Assembly (NCBI GenBank): GCA_022829145.1
Contig: CM040755.1
Location: 10,550,563 to 10,614,562, forward strand
Direction: 5' to 3'
DNA length: 64,000 nucleotides
DNA from: Albula goreensis
Lineage: Eukaryota > Chordata > Actinopteri > Albuliformes > Albulidae
Shown here: positions 1 to 12,608 of the stretch, in pieces
How positions within the stretch are numbered: position 1 is the first letter of the stretch
Layout: every line of letters begins with the position of its first letter
Translations under genes and position numbers: made by a program
Notes under the pieces: model-generated
The model's input: only the letters and a program-made list of their open reading frames with translations
The model's database searches: none
Told to the model about the DNA's origin: nothing

Positions 1-3000
1 TGAGCACTAGTTGATGTGAACCTGTTTTGGTTTCGACATACCCCTTGATCTCAGTATGAGGCATCACAGTCCCCCTCTCAGCGGTGACTCAGTTGTTTGT
101 ATTTTTATTATGATCCACATATCATATTCAGTGTATGCCCTCTGTGCCCAGTATACTTTTTACTTCCCTAGATATCTTTCCTGTGTTTCCCCTGTCCAAC
201 ACCGAACCAGTTCAACACTTGCTCTAGTTAATTAATCATGGTCCATTGCAATTGTTAACATTAATATTAATATTCAAATTTACATCGAGACTTGTGTTTT
301 TATTTGCCTCATAACTTAGATGATGAAATTATAAGTACCATAGCCATAATAAGTTTGTAGCTGCTGTTATATTTAAAAGTATTGCTTGTTTTTGTAAGTC
401 ATACTTTTATTATAACAATGTCTTTATTGAATGTGCAATGGTAATTTTACAGTCATGGACATGAAATAAGGGAATATTTTCATTAATACAATATCTTCTG
501 TCATAAGTTTGTACATTATGGACAAAAGGAATTGAGGTACTATGATTTCTTAAGTCAATATTAAATAAGCAGTCATTTAAGACATGAACTGTTTATTTTC
601 AGGGGTTTAATGGTTTAAAAGTAAATGAATGTGGAATTAGCTTGTGTACTGGGTCTAAATTTATGCACTATTATTGTTTCGGTACAATTCTTGCGATGCT
701 TACGAAAAACTGAAATTTTGTTGTCGAGTTGTCCGAAGGCCTAATTTCCTTTAATGGATGTTCTTGTATTAATTGTGCAGCATGTTGCTCCCATTAACAA
801 TGCCTACATGTATTGTTCCAGGAATTTAGCATCAATTTTTGAAATGTGGCCCCATCTTGTTAAAGCAGTATGTTAAGTGGGCCTCTGGGAAGTCAGGTTG
901 GTGTAGTCTTCTTGGAGATTTGGGGAATATTATTACACTGCTTGATTTCTAATTAACCTATTTGTAAGTGCAAGAATGAGGGTATCGATCTAACACCCCC
1001 ATAAAGTTTCTTTAATCAAACTCCTAAGTCATTGTTCATGTTTCAGGCACATATTACACTGCCTCTGTAGCACTTTGCATAAACCTTTAATTGACGATGT
1101 TGAAAACTCTGAAATTGGCAGTACATTTTAACAAGTGTGGTAAACATTTGTATTTTTTTGATTCAACTTTTGATTCAAGATTCATTTTTGATGGGATAAC
1201 AGGGTTTTTGTGCACAGAGGTCAATGGATACAGTTTATATTCCATATATTGTTTAAGTTTAGACAGAAGATTTTTAAGTGGCCCTGTGGAATAGCTGCAG
1301 CTTGAACAATGTCCATTGCAGTGATTTTAATTTGGCACAATGTCTTAGAATTTTCTGATAGTTCCCAGATATTTAATTGAGCTAATGACAGTTGAGTGAC
1401 TTCATTATTTGCATTTTTCCTTTCTCAAATTAAAAAATAACCCCAAAGTAAGCAAAAAGCCAGCTGAATTAAAAGAATGAAGTAATGCTGTGGCAGTGAT
1501 AGTAGAAAACCAGATGGCTGGTTCAGAAAACCCACATGGGCTGCCAAATGAAAGCATATCATATTTAATACATTTTTCATGGTTAAATAAGCTTCCAAAC
1601 AGGCAGTGGTAGGGCTTGAGTCGCCGTACACCTGCAGCTGTTCAGTGTGCCATTTCTCCATTGCCCAGTAAAGTTTTATCTTTTCCCATCCTGTCCTGCT
1701 CTCTCAGATCCTTGTAAATCCTCTTGTCAGCAGACTGACAGCAAGGACATTGTTTGACATGTGCGCTTTTGGGAAATAGCATGAAAACATAATCTATTTG
1801 TCTCATCCCCCTCTTGACAGGTGTCCTCCACATAAATGGATTCCTCCTTTGATGGTTGGAGCTTGCAGTGGGTGGGGAGACTTTTTTGGGGGAACAAAGT
1901 CATTTGAGTCATTGTGAACCTCAATTTCCACATGAGTGTTCTGTATTTTACACATTTTTAAAAACTATTAGTGCAAGTCTGTCCCTTGGATTCAGGCACT
2001 GTTGATGGTTCTGTTTTTGCTCTGTTGCTTCTCTCTTTTTGAGAGGAAGACAAGCTCTCTCCTTAGCGAGGGGGAATGGGGCCTGTGGATCACTCCAGGC
2101 TGGCACAGTTCTGGCTGAGACATCACAGTGCAGACCTGCCACCAGCGGCGCTCCCCCCACCCCCTTCCTTTCCTTTCCTCTTCTCCTCATCCCCCCCCCC
2201 CCAGCCGACAAGAAAGGCTTTCTCAGCTTCAGGCCCACCGCTCTTTATCGCCGTCCCATTTTCTGTTGTCTCAGAGTTGCATCTGATGAAGAGTCAGAAG
2301 CCTTTTTTTCCTCTTTCTGTTGGTTCTGAAAGATGTTTGCTCACCCTCAACCCCCACCCCACCCCACCCCACCATAAGACGTCAGTCCAGAAAAGCACAG
2401 TCGTCACAGTGGCCACCACACAAAGAGAGAAGCCTCAGGCCTGAGCTTCAGTTAGTGAAGGCACCTGGGAACTGCATACCAGGGGATACTTTCAGCTGTG
2501 CTGACATGACTCTTTGCGTCCTCTCTAAATGGTTCTCTCAACTTGCTGTGTACAAACACTCCACAAATCATCATAAATATCATGCATGTTAACTTTTCAG
2601 TTCCTTTTTGGGCAGATCATTGGTGAAAATAGCCTGAAAGAATACCTTTGTACAGACATACTTTTAAAATTTGGTCATTATTTGGAGAGATATGACTCAC
2701 TGGTAGGTGCCAAATGACTGCCTTCACATTAGCTCATAATTCAGGAATTAGGCAGGAGAGTTCCATAAAGAGAAGTAAGCCTTGTTGTTTCTGTTTCCTC
2801 TGAGGACAGTAATGCTATGCTCCAAACACACACCAGCGCTCAGGCTGTCCAGACGGTCGCGGTCCTCGCTGTGCTTCCGGAGGGGCCATTGATCTGTTAA
2901 ATAGGGCTCCCAGTATGCGGCTGTCTCAGCCATCGCTTTTCACTGAGCTTTTCGTTTTCCTCCAACCTCCCCTCCTTCTGCTGCGCAATTCAAGTCACAG

Positions 3001-4273
3001 CTGCCACCTTACTTTTAGGGTTTTTTAAATTAATTTCTTTTTTTCTATCAGCCATTTTCCTTTCGCTTAGCTGAGATGTGAACTGTGACGAGGAGTGATT
3101 TGGAAGTTGCAAATAGCAATTTTCCCCTCAAGTGGCTGCAGGCAAGAGAGACACATGGTGCCACTGGTCCTATCTCTGACTAAGCCTCTTCTATCGGTTA
3201 AAATGGGGTTAATTTCTGGGCAGGTAATTTTAAGCACAATACTCATTTGCCTTGTTCTGCAGGAATCCATGTTATTCAGCTGCAGTGAATTGTGCACAGA
3301 TGCATGTAGCATACTATTGCCACAGAGGCATTGTAATAATGGAGAATTTCAAGGTGGAAGAAGGGTCACACACCGTTAACTGGTGATATAAGAGTATGAT
3401 GGCTTTTAGTGGAGAAATAGTTGTCTTTAGATTTAAACAAGAATTCTGGTGTGAACTTTTCCAGTGAAGGGGCATGCTGGATTTTGCATAAATTCAACGC
3501 TTTATTTATTTAAATGAGAGAGACATTCCAGGTAAATTTTGTTACAGCTGATGTTCATTCCGCCTTAGTACTTTAAATCACATAATCAGACCAATTTGTT
3601 TGTATTTGAATGAGTTAAGCCTGTGCTTAACCAGACTTACAGGGAAGACCTGTAAGTCTGGACTTTGTCTCAAGTCATGCCCCCACTTACGAATTCCTGC
3701 TCCAAGCCATTTCACCTTCCTCTGTGTTTGATCAATAGAAAAGACTGTCTTCTTCCTTTAAGTATTAAACCTTGTATCTCCAAGCCCTAAAGCGACAAAG
3801 TTTTATCTGTGGAAAGCTTTTTTCTTTTGTGTATCATGAGATGGTGATGTCGATTTGATCTTTCACAGTTTGATAAAAAAAAAAAAAAACCTGGCTTCCA
3901 CTGTTCTGTTCTCCATCGATATGGAAAAAAACAAGCATCCGCTTTTGAAATACCATCCAGCGGAATACAAATGAGTTTGACTGATAATGAGCTCTAATGC
4001 CCCCATAGCCAAGCGCTGCAGCCTAGCAGCAGTGTCTTAATGCTCCTGATTCATGAGTAATGGCTGCAGACTGACCCTCCTGATGGGCTATTATTAAAAA
4101 AAAAAAAAAAACTGACATTGCCCAGCCATTGTTCTGGGCCTGTGCCAGTTCCAGGCTTTTTTTTTTCATCTGCGCAGCCGTTCTTGTGTGATTACCCCCG
4201 TATAATGTCTACACATTTGATTGACTAGTGACTTACTCCAACCTCAATGGGTTTCTGTCTTTCTCCTCCTCAG
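1..4273 (+). other. ambra1: AMBRA1 intron, 3' part (partial at window start)
   Basis: No exon-like segment in the AMBRA1 reading direction is visible before the acceptor at 4271-4273, so the window begins inside an intron. It holds pyrimidine-rich stretches, a C-run near 2193-2203, two poly-A tracts (about 3867-3881 and 4096-4110) and a perfect 13-bp inverted repeat at 3631-3661. A minus-strand exon-like segment (2834-2933) is described in the findings. Nothing else can be supported. Confidence 0.85.
3631..3661. repeat. Perfect 13-bp inverted repeat with 5-nt loop
   Basis: CCAGACTTACAGG at 3631-3643 is followed by GAAGA and then by its exact reverse complement at 3649-3661. In RNA this would form a 13-bp perfect stem with a 5-nt loop. 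It lies in an AMBRA1 intron about 600 bp upstream of the 4274 exon. It could be a relic of a small inverted-repeat transposon or a chance palindrome. It is short for a miRNA precursor stem. Confidence 0.85.
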
Positions 4274-4413
4274 AGGGTGTTCAACGTGGTGTACCCAATG
4301 GCCCCAGACCAGCGGAGGCACGTCAGCATCAATTCGGCCAGATGGCTCCCGGAGCCCGGCTTGGGGCTGGCCTACGGGACAAACAAAGGGGATTTGGTCA
4401 TCTGCAGGCCTGT
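4274..4413 (+). CDS. ambra1: AMBRA1 exon: end of the C-terminal WD40 half
   Basis: The acceptor is a pyrimidine-rich tract ending CAG at 4271-4273, and the donor is GTAAGT at 4414. The 140-nt exon opens in frame with AGG GTG TTC and ends after two bases of a codon (phase 2). The translation begins [16 protein letters not shown] and ends [13 protein letters not shown] recognise this as AMBRA1; the human protein has RVFNVLYPMAADQRRH at the same place. AMBRA1 is the substrate receptor (DCAF3) of a DDB1-CUL4 ubiquitin ligase that acts on Beclin-1/ULK1 autophagy complexes and D-type cyclins. Its propeller is split between the N-terminus and a C-terminal segment. This exon should supply the last strands of the second segment, including an Ala-Tyr-Gly-Thr-Asn-Lys-Gly-Asp turn typical of a WD blade edge. 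The earlier exons lie outside the window. Confidence 0.96.
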
Positions 4414-7400
4414 GTAAGTTCTCCTCACCTTATGTTTCTCAGCAGCTTTCCCTCAGCAGGAAGAAGCAATACTGATATTCTCATAATCTACTCTGGGGTA
4501 AGATAAGTGGGTCTGCGGCTTGCCTCCAGATGGGGGTCACAATTGACAGTTGCACCAGCAAATGAGGTAGCTGCTGTTGGTACTCCCTTGATGAGTGTTG
4601 ACGCTGCTAAAAGGGCCAGCCAGGGTTAGTTTCAGTCTTTACAGGAGACCTTGATAGTGACTTGTGTTAAAAAGCCTAGCCGCACAGAGCATGAGGTTTC
4701 ACAAGAAAATGTTCTTGCAATCCAAACACAACACTTTGCCAGTATAGAATGAAGTCATTATTGTTGTGATGTAATTTGTGCTAACTTGCAGTTTTCTGTG
4801 GTAAACAGTATATTTGCATGATCTCAGGAGTGGGAGATAGTGCTGGCATTTAACTGGAGGAATGCAAATTAAATCAAAGCATCACCTGCCGTGAAGGGCT
4901 TGTTTGCACTCTTGTAATCGGTCTATGTGTCGGCACAGCATGTGTTCCAGCTGTAATAAAAGTAATTAATCTTCGGTGTCGTACCTGTGGCGTGGTGTGC
5001 ACTCGCTCAGTGGGGTTTGCAAGACCAAGGACGAGTGAGTAAATGGTGGTGTCTGTGCAGTTTGAAAACGATACATCGAGGTGGTATGATTTTGTGTCTG
5101 CGTTTGTGTGTGCATGGCCTTTGTGTTAGCCATCCAATAATAGATTTTGAAAGTAGTTTTTTTTTTTTGTCATTAGACAAACCAGACACCCCACTCACTC
5201 TGTTCGTCACTCTGTGATGAACAGTATGTTCTTTTTCCTTGTAGCATCTAATTGGCTTTTCAGAGTGTGATAGATTATTTTTGTACTTTCCATGCAAAAA
5301 GTTTGACTGGACATGAGAAACTCAGAAAGTCAGTAAAGGTATCTACCATGAGCATGGGATAGGTCCTGTATATTGGACATCGAAAAGCCAAGCTTGGGCC
5401 ATGTCACTTGCTTCAGTCCTCCAGGAGTAGCATGGGTCTGATATGGCCAGGGTTTTTTCGAGTTACTTCAAGGACAGAGCAGGAGCCCCCAGGCTACAAA
5501 ATCATTGTCTGAAATAGGTGCGCTTCTTCCTTGGAGCTAGCTCTCCTTTCGTATTATGAGGCCTGTATGTGGAAAATAGCCCAAGGCTTATGGGAAAGTG
5601 CTTGGACAGTTACAGTCGTCCTTGCTCCAGAATGGGGAAGCACAGTAGTAAAATGAGAGGCACAATTGGTCATTCCAAATCAGTAAAACAAAGGGAAAGG
5701 GAGGTTTAAATAAAATTCAAAACTTTGAAAATCTTTGTAGCAACACTCACTGTCTGTGATTGGGATGCCCCTTTACATCAGAAACAGCCCACAGAACAGA
5801 ATGAGACTTTTTAATTCTTTTCCATGTCATTCCATGAAACAAGCCTTACCTTAGCTTGGCCACACTCATATTCTTCAGATCTTGCACTCAGTTCATAATC
5901 TGACATCTCTTTGAAATTTTAATTAAAATTTTTGTCCTCACACGGCATGCCAGCCGTTTTATTGCTGGCGAATGTACACAGACGTGTGTTTAAACCATTT
6001 TCTAGATTTGCACTGATCTATGACTTGTATAACCCTCAAATATTGCCAAGTAGATTCATAGTAGGATTCATAGGTTCATAAACCATAAAAATACAAATTC
6101 CCATTAACTTGCAAAAATATCAGAACATATTAAAAATGGGAAATTTCATTCAACTAGAGTAGCACACCACTGGAACAAATGGTTAAATCACAAGTTACTA
6201 CACAGAAAAAAATAATTGATCTGTAGTCCTGCTGAATTTTTCAGCTGACAGTTGTTGCTCAAAATAATGGAACAATCTCTCTTTTTCTCCCTGTTCTTCT
6301 CTGTGAGAAAGCAGTATAGCATTTTTATTATATAATTTTAAACCCACCAACAAAAATTGACCGGAGAATTTTTTTCCTTTGAAGCACAGCTGGTCATTCA
6401 GTTCAGTTTCTGCTCCGGCTATTCCCGGTGTTGATATTTCTAAGGTAATCAGTGTGTTGATGTCTGGGCTGTAGAAGGCGTATAAATACTGTATGTGTCT
6501 TTCCTTTGGTCTGTGTTCTAATCTATCTGGTCACTGTTTATTTTGCCGTGAGGCTGTGTTTAAAAAGGTTTCTTTTCTTCTTTTTTTATTTATTTATTTT
6601 TTTTTGAAGTTACCAATTTCCTGTCCAGCCAAGATGACCATAACTGCCAGTTAATTATTTTCAGCAACATGCACATTTCAATACCATTCACAAGGAAACT
6701 GCAATCTTTTAGCAAATAAATATATATATATATATATTTTTTTTTTACTGTCATTCTGCACCCCGTTAACCCATCAGTATTGTTTTTAATTTATGCCAAG
6801 GTTAATGAAGTTCTGCCGATGGCCAAGAATGCATACATTCTCTCCAAGCATAAACAAAATGTTTAATTCCTGGAGCCATTTAACTGTAATTGGAGGCTGA
6901 ATTGGTTGGACTGTAATAACGCTCATTTCCCTCCTGCAGTTAAATGCCCCATCCCTGTGATTTCAGGCTCTGGATTGATTTTGCTGTCTGGATCAGCTAA
7001 TGGGAGCCAGTTTATCCATAATCGATGTGTCACCCTTGAGATTTCGGCTTGCACCACATACAGTTTGGTCTTTATGCCCCCGTTGTGCCAGTTTCATTAC
7101 AGAAATCAGTTTCATTGAGCAAGATTTTTCATGAATAAGCTCATGCTACCAAACTCCAAACCACCATTGCTACCCGCCCACCCGCATGTATGCATTTACA
7201 GTCTTTCTCCTCAGCTGTTGCTTGTGTAATTTTAAATACTTTCTTATACCCACATATGCTTTCAATGGTGGTAATGGTGAATTTTTGAATACACTGAAGC
7301 ACTATACCCACACAGTGAAATGGATTTCACATTGGCTGTGATTTTTCTGAATGCCAAGGCGCATTAGCACATTGGAATATTGTACACTTCTGTCTTAAGA

Positions 7401-10038
7401 AAGCTGCAGGAAACAGTGTGCTGGATTTCAGCCCATACCTTCCATGGAACCTGACAGAATCTGGACTTTATACCTGCTTCCAGTCTTTTTCCTCAGAGGC
7501 ACAGTGAAATTTAATTAGTTCAAGTTAAAACCATGATTGACAGCCCATGTCAGCACCACCAATTGCTGTTTTTTTTTCACAAGTCTGTTGTTTTCTGTGA
7601 TATAGAAGGCCTTGGCTTTGTTTCTTCAGAGTTAAACACAAGGGAGGATCCACCATCTGTGTTTCTTCCCATGCTCACTGAAGTAGTTCCAGTTAGTGGA
7701 TAAACAGTTCAGGTAGTGGCCTGTCCCGTCAGTGTATCAGCCAGGCAGTCGGAAGCAGAGGCAGCGCTTGCAGGTCTGATTGATGGACTGTCAGAGACAG
7801 GTCTGCATACATCCCCACTGATTAGAATCCGATTCAGACCCAGAAGCCGATGATGAATATGCATGCAGTACCTGAGCACCTGGCCTCATTACAACGCTTT
7901 TCATTCAGGATCGCTGGGACAGGCCCTCCACCAGTCCCAAGCTCAAGTGTCAAATCTCTGCTGATGGAACATTTTTGAACCCACTCTACTCTTTAATTAG
8001 GTCACCATTTCCTGTCCGTGAAAGCAAGCAGCAAAGTTTTCTGTGCCAAGTTCCATGTCAGCTGCTTTTGTGAACATGTATGTGATTAATAGTTAATGAA
8101 AAATGCTCTCAAGTAAATGACTACAAACTGAATTATTGACAAATACTGAAAATTAATCTGTGATTCATGGGTCCTTTTTTTACCATGATATTTAATTTTA
8201 TGGTTGGCTGCAAAACCATTGAGGCTGCGGTCAGGTTCTGAAGTTTGCAGAGGTTAATTCTAAGGTGTCATTTTGTCTGTATAGGTGTGATTACTTTTTA
8301 AACTTGAGCAATCCATCAATATTGGCACATACCAGATGCTTTCATAAGCCATTCTCTTTGCTGGGTTTCCAGCTGGCTCCGGTGGTCATTCTGATGGCAG
8401 GATAGCACTCTGATAACAGCTGTGAATCTTTGTCCATACCAGGAAGAGCACGGCAAGCTACCGTATTCTGCAGGGCAACAGAAGGCAAAGTTCCTGCTCT
8501 GCTATTGATTCATTTGATCAGATTTCCCCACAGAGTCAGGCAGTTGAGCCAGCCCAATCCCTGGCTGGTACAGAAACTGCACTAGCTCACTAGCTCTGTT
8601 TTCCACCTGCAGGAGTGACAGTTTGGCTGAGCTGCACTTATTACTTTTGGAAACATGTTTGTGCCACTTGTTCTTTACAATGATAAAAGTAATTATGCGT
8701 GAGTAAAGTTTTGGGCTTTGAGTGTGGGACCCTGTGAACATGCTTGACACTTCAGTCGTGTCAACTTTTAAACAGCTATTCACTTTGTTGCTAGAAATTG
8801 CTTTTGTTCTGAAGTTTCCTGAAACGGTAAAGTGAAAAAGCAGAGTCATCCCATTTGGCACGTTTGCTCAGTCTAGGTGGTGTTTGTGGAGCACAGTACA
8901 CTCGATAAGCTGAGGAGCACCTTGGCTCTGAAAGAACTTCTCAGGGAAGATGAGGCAAGAAACAATTCTCTCAGCACGCCTTGCTGAACAAAAGGTCATC
9001 GCATCCATCACTCGTGTTTGTGTAAGCCAGTTAGTCTCAGGGTTCGGCCACATCACGGACCAGACTGCTCCTGCTTATTTTCTTTTCATTTTTTTTTTCT
9101 TCATGTCAGCGAAAAAGAGAAATTTACAGATTTTTTGATTACTGAATAAAGTTTGGCCGTAAGCATTTTTTTAGGCTTAGGTCGTGATCTTTTCAGAAAT
9201 TCTGCTTTCATTGACAAACAAACAGTTGAGCATTATTAAAAAGTCATTTTGAATATTTCATCAGCACAAACTTGTCTGTAGATGATTTGTTTGGTTTGTT
9301 TAATGTCTTTTTGTTTGTACTGTCTGAATAATTTCCTGTGCCTCTCTGTCAAAGTGTTTTATGAAATGTAAAAGGATATCCAACAGAGTTCATGTAATTA
9401 CCAATAATAATCACCACATTCAGAACCACCAGCAGAAGTATTTTAGCTGGTTAAGTCTGGGTGCTTTAAATCAAAATTGCATTTTTAATGTGTAAAAGGG
9501 TGTAAGTTCCACAATTTTTTTTGCTGTCAGTTTTGCAAGTCAAATGATGACTTCTTACCATCGCCATACTAAATGTATTTGCAAGCTTTTATGTTTCCAA
9601 CAGACTTTGACAGGTGTGTCATGGAAGTTTTGTTACTATGCATTTATTTTTTGGAAGTTGGTGTTAAATTTGAGATTCAAATCCAGCTGGGTGATAAATG
9701 CTCTTGCATTCAATCTTTGATGGTGCCATGGGAACATTTTTCACCAAAGTCTGATGAGGGTCTCTGTATAGATTAGTTTAATCAGTGGCTGGAGGTGAAG
9801 CACTGCAGTAGAACAGACTGGACCACTGAAGGCCCATTACTTTAGAGAACAGAGTCTGATGGTTGGTTAGATTTATAGTGGATCAAGTAAAATACAGGTC
9901 CTCATTCAGAAAACCTGTTAAATACTGCATAAAATATATGTACTGGGCTAATATGCCCATCTCTACCCCTTCTCTTGCTCCCTTCCTCCCTGTTGTTAAA
10001 TCCATGCCTGATGGGTCTGGGGTTTCCATCAGGAAGCC

Positions 10039-10095
10039 TCACACTTTCCCAGCTCGCCTGCTCTCCAGCTGTCTCCCTGCAGCCAGCTCCACAGG
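10039..10095 (-). CDS. Unrecognised minus-strand terminal exon candidate
   Basis: I do not recognise a family. On the minus strand a long pyrimidine tract (C/T-rich, plus-strand about 10096-10125) ends in CTCAG, giving a strong acceptor at 10096/10095. The frame that follows encodes 18 residues (PVELAAGRQLESRRAGKV) and a TGA stop at 10039-10041. It joins in phase 0 to the upstream candidate exon at 10288-10402 across a 192-nt intron. Against it: it is short, lies antisense within an AMBRA1 intron, and I see no further upstream exon. It could be a nested gene, an antisense lncRNA with a chance frame, or a fragment of a pseudogene. Confidence 0.25.
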   Translation of the reverse strand, partial: PVELAAGRQLESRRAGKV

Positions 10096-10287
10096 CTGAG
10101 GGTCAGAGAGGGGAAGGAGAGAAAGCAGCTGTAAAACACACGCTCAGCCAGGCTAATCCCACACACGCCCCTGTTACGCACCACAAAACCTTTCTCACCT
10201 TTCCTGGGCCCCGCAGGGCCAAGGCTCAGCTCTGGCTCCTAACCGGCCAATATCCTCCTCCCCGATCACCCCCCCCCCCGCTGTTAC

Positions 10288-10402
10288 CTGGGGGCAGTGT
10301 AACAGCTGGGGAAGCACACGGCCGGCCTCCATGGAGATCGTCCTCAGGAGGGTGGCGTACAGCGGGCCCCACGTGTCCACAGCTCTTTTTGCCTGCCGTT
10401 GG
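10288..10402 (-). CDS. Unrecognised minus-strand internal exon candidate
   Basis: On the minus strand this segment encodes a run containing AVDTWGPLYATLLRTI followed by SMEAGRVLPQLLHCPQ. Nearly every codon ends in G or C (GTG GAC ACG TGG GGC CCG CTG TAC GCC ACC), which contrasts with the AT-rich surroundings and looks like coding bias. It ends with a good donor, CAG followed by GTAACAG (plus-strand 10288/10287). The start is uncertain: acceptors ending at 10412, 10403 or 10393 are possible, and I chose CTCAG before 10402. The frame stays open upstream on the same strand to about 10590. No family is recognised. A plus-strand reading of the same DNA is less protein-like. Confidence 0.3.
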
Positions 10403-12571
10403 CTGAGGGGCCTAGAGCCTGTTAGCAGTGGATGTTCCAGGCTCGTACGATAATCGAACGACCGTGTGCTGAACCGTGAGGCTTGTAATCCTGGGAGCAT
10501 GGAGCGGTGAACACTGCTGATTTGAGCCTTTTCACCAGGAGAGCACAAGCACAGTCTGTTCTTCTGTAGCAGTACACAGCAAATGAACATGACCCCATGT
10601 CTGAAGATTCACCAATAAGGACTTTGGCAAAACCAGCTCACTCCCTAGTGAGACTTGAACAAGCACAGAAACCACTGATGAGACAAGCAACCATCAGTGG
10701 ATACAGGGCGATCCTTGTTTTAAGTCATAAATATATACAAATACACATAAATACACTTGATCTATGTAAATATACTGTATGTCTGCATAAACCTGGCTGT
10801 AATGCAATAGAAATTTAATTAAAAAAAAATTAAAAATCACATTGGATCCCTTTGATAGTGAACCTTTGTAGTGGATAATTATGTAAAACTTTGTCTTACT
10901 CGCCCTCTATACATGTGGTCTTTGTATAAATGCTGCATTATCTTGATTATGTGTAAGTAGAATGCAAAAGGCTAGTATTATGAACTTTTTTATTTTTCAA
11001 CCCCACACCCCTTTTTTCCATCTGAATTGAACCACAATTGATTGTGAGCCCCACTGACTGACCCTTCCCCACAGTCTCAGGAGGAAGTAGCTGCAGCCTG
11101 ACTCCTTGCATTCTGGTGATAGCAAGCCTTATCCACACAAAATCATCTTTTAATCATGCGTGTGCAGGTGCCCATCCAGCCAGGAGAGGCGTGGTGATGG
11201 AGAGGGAGGAGGCAAAGCATTTTCACTGGCTTAGCACCTACTTTTCCTGTGACCATTACCCACTAATGGTGCGGCTGGGGAACACCTAGTTGCAAGTCAC
11301 ACAACTGCACCGTAAACATGAGCATTTTCTCTGTGGGCCACGCGGAAGCCCTAAGGTGCATTTTGATGTTTTCATTCCTGAACAGTTAATCAGATTAATT
11401 CATTAATATATGCAAATTTGCCTGCTGAAATGTAAAATATCAGATTTTTAATTGGCTACATTCTCGCATACAGGGTTTAGTTTTGTTTTGTCTCTACAGT
11501 CAGCTGGATCTACTTACTATAGTTGTGTGTATGCGCCAGCAAAGAGAAGAACATCACACTGGGCCTAATAATCTTACCTGACAGTGCAGAGATAAAGGTT
11601 TAGAAGCAGAGAGCGAAATGCTGGAACACTCAGCACCCGCTTGGGGATATGCTTCTGATGAGCAGGGCCGTCTAAAGCGCCCCTGACAGATTTATGCAAA
11701 CGAGGGAGGAGAGATGCATTGTGGTCCTCCGCTGGGTTTTAACAGGTGCCATTGTTTTTCCCTGTTCTCTCTGTCTGGCGAACCCACAGCAAACCCTCTG
11801 AAGGCAAAGGGAAACAAACACAGTGACAGCCAGGATAATGTCAAAGGCTGCTCTCTGTGCTTTGCATTACTGTCACTGATCCTGTGTTTTCACTCTTACT
11901 CATGGGTGCCTCAGGGAGAGAACATTTCAAAATAGTACAGCGAGTCACTTAATGATGAGCATCTACATTGTTTGGGATGTATGTAAATGTTTTGGGTCAG
12001 CGGTATGTAATTGTGAGGACACTTTTTGAAAGCAGTGCCTTTGTGGCAGTAAAGTGTATTGTGACTTTCTGCAGTGTTAAACAAAAGTTATTATACCCTA
12101 TTGCTGTTTTTCCTTTTGTAATACAACTTTACAATTGGGAGAGCTTGCTACTGTCTGCAATAGTCTTCACCTGGTGCAGGCAGTAGCAATCTCTCCCAAC
12201 AATAAAGAAGTCACTTGACTGGATAGAGCAAATGAAATCCATTTTTCATTCTCTTTAATATTCTACATTTCGTGCAATTTTGTTATTTTGACAGATGGTC
12301 TCTTATCTGAGAAACAACCAGACTCAGATAACTGAAGGGCCTTGCGAGTTGCTGACTTGGTGGAACACTGTGCGATGGTGATGAATTAATAGAAGTGTTC
12401 TAATTTCAGCGCAAGGCCGTTCTGGAACAGATTTCAATGGTGTGCCTATGCTCGCCCCCCACAGGGTGCAGAACCAGGGAAAAAAAAAAAACTCAATTTC
12501 AGTGTTCTTTCTTTCCCTGCAGAGTGAAGGGAGAGATGAGAGGTCTGGCTCTGTATGATTTTACAGAATAA

Positions 12572-12608
12572 TCAATTTTTCCAGCTGCATTATGCAGCTG
12601 CAAATTGA
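12572..12608. repeat. Near-palindromic stem-loop with paired CAGCTG E-boxes
   Basis: TCAATTT, a short spacer and CAGCTGCA are followed by TTA and then by TGCAGCTG, one base and AAATTGA. The two arms are nearly exact reverse complements, and each carries a CAGCTG E-box of the type bound by class II bHLH dimers. It lies about 570 bp upstream of an AMBRA1 exon within a unique-looking stretch (12.5-12.95 kb). An intronic enhancer element is one reading and a chance palindrome another. Confidence 0.7.

Noticed and set aside
6478..6490. TATAAATA motif as a promoter
   Set aside because: It lies in an AMBRA1 intron with no exon, CpG patch or initiator following; such motifs are frequent by chance in AT-rich DNA.
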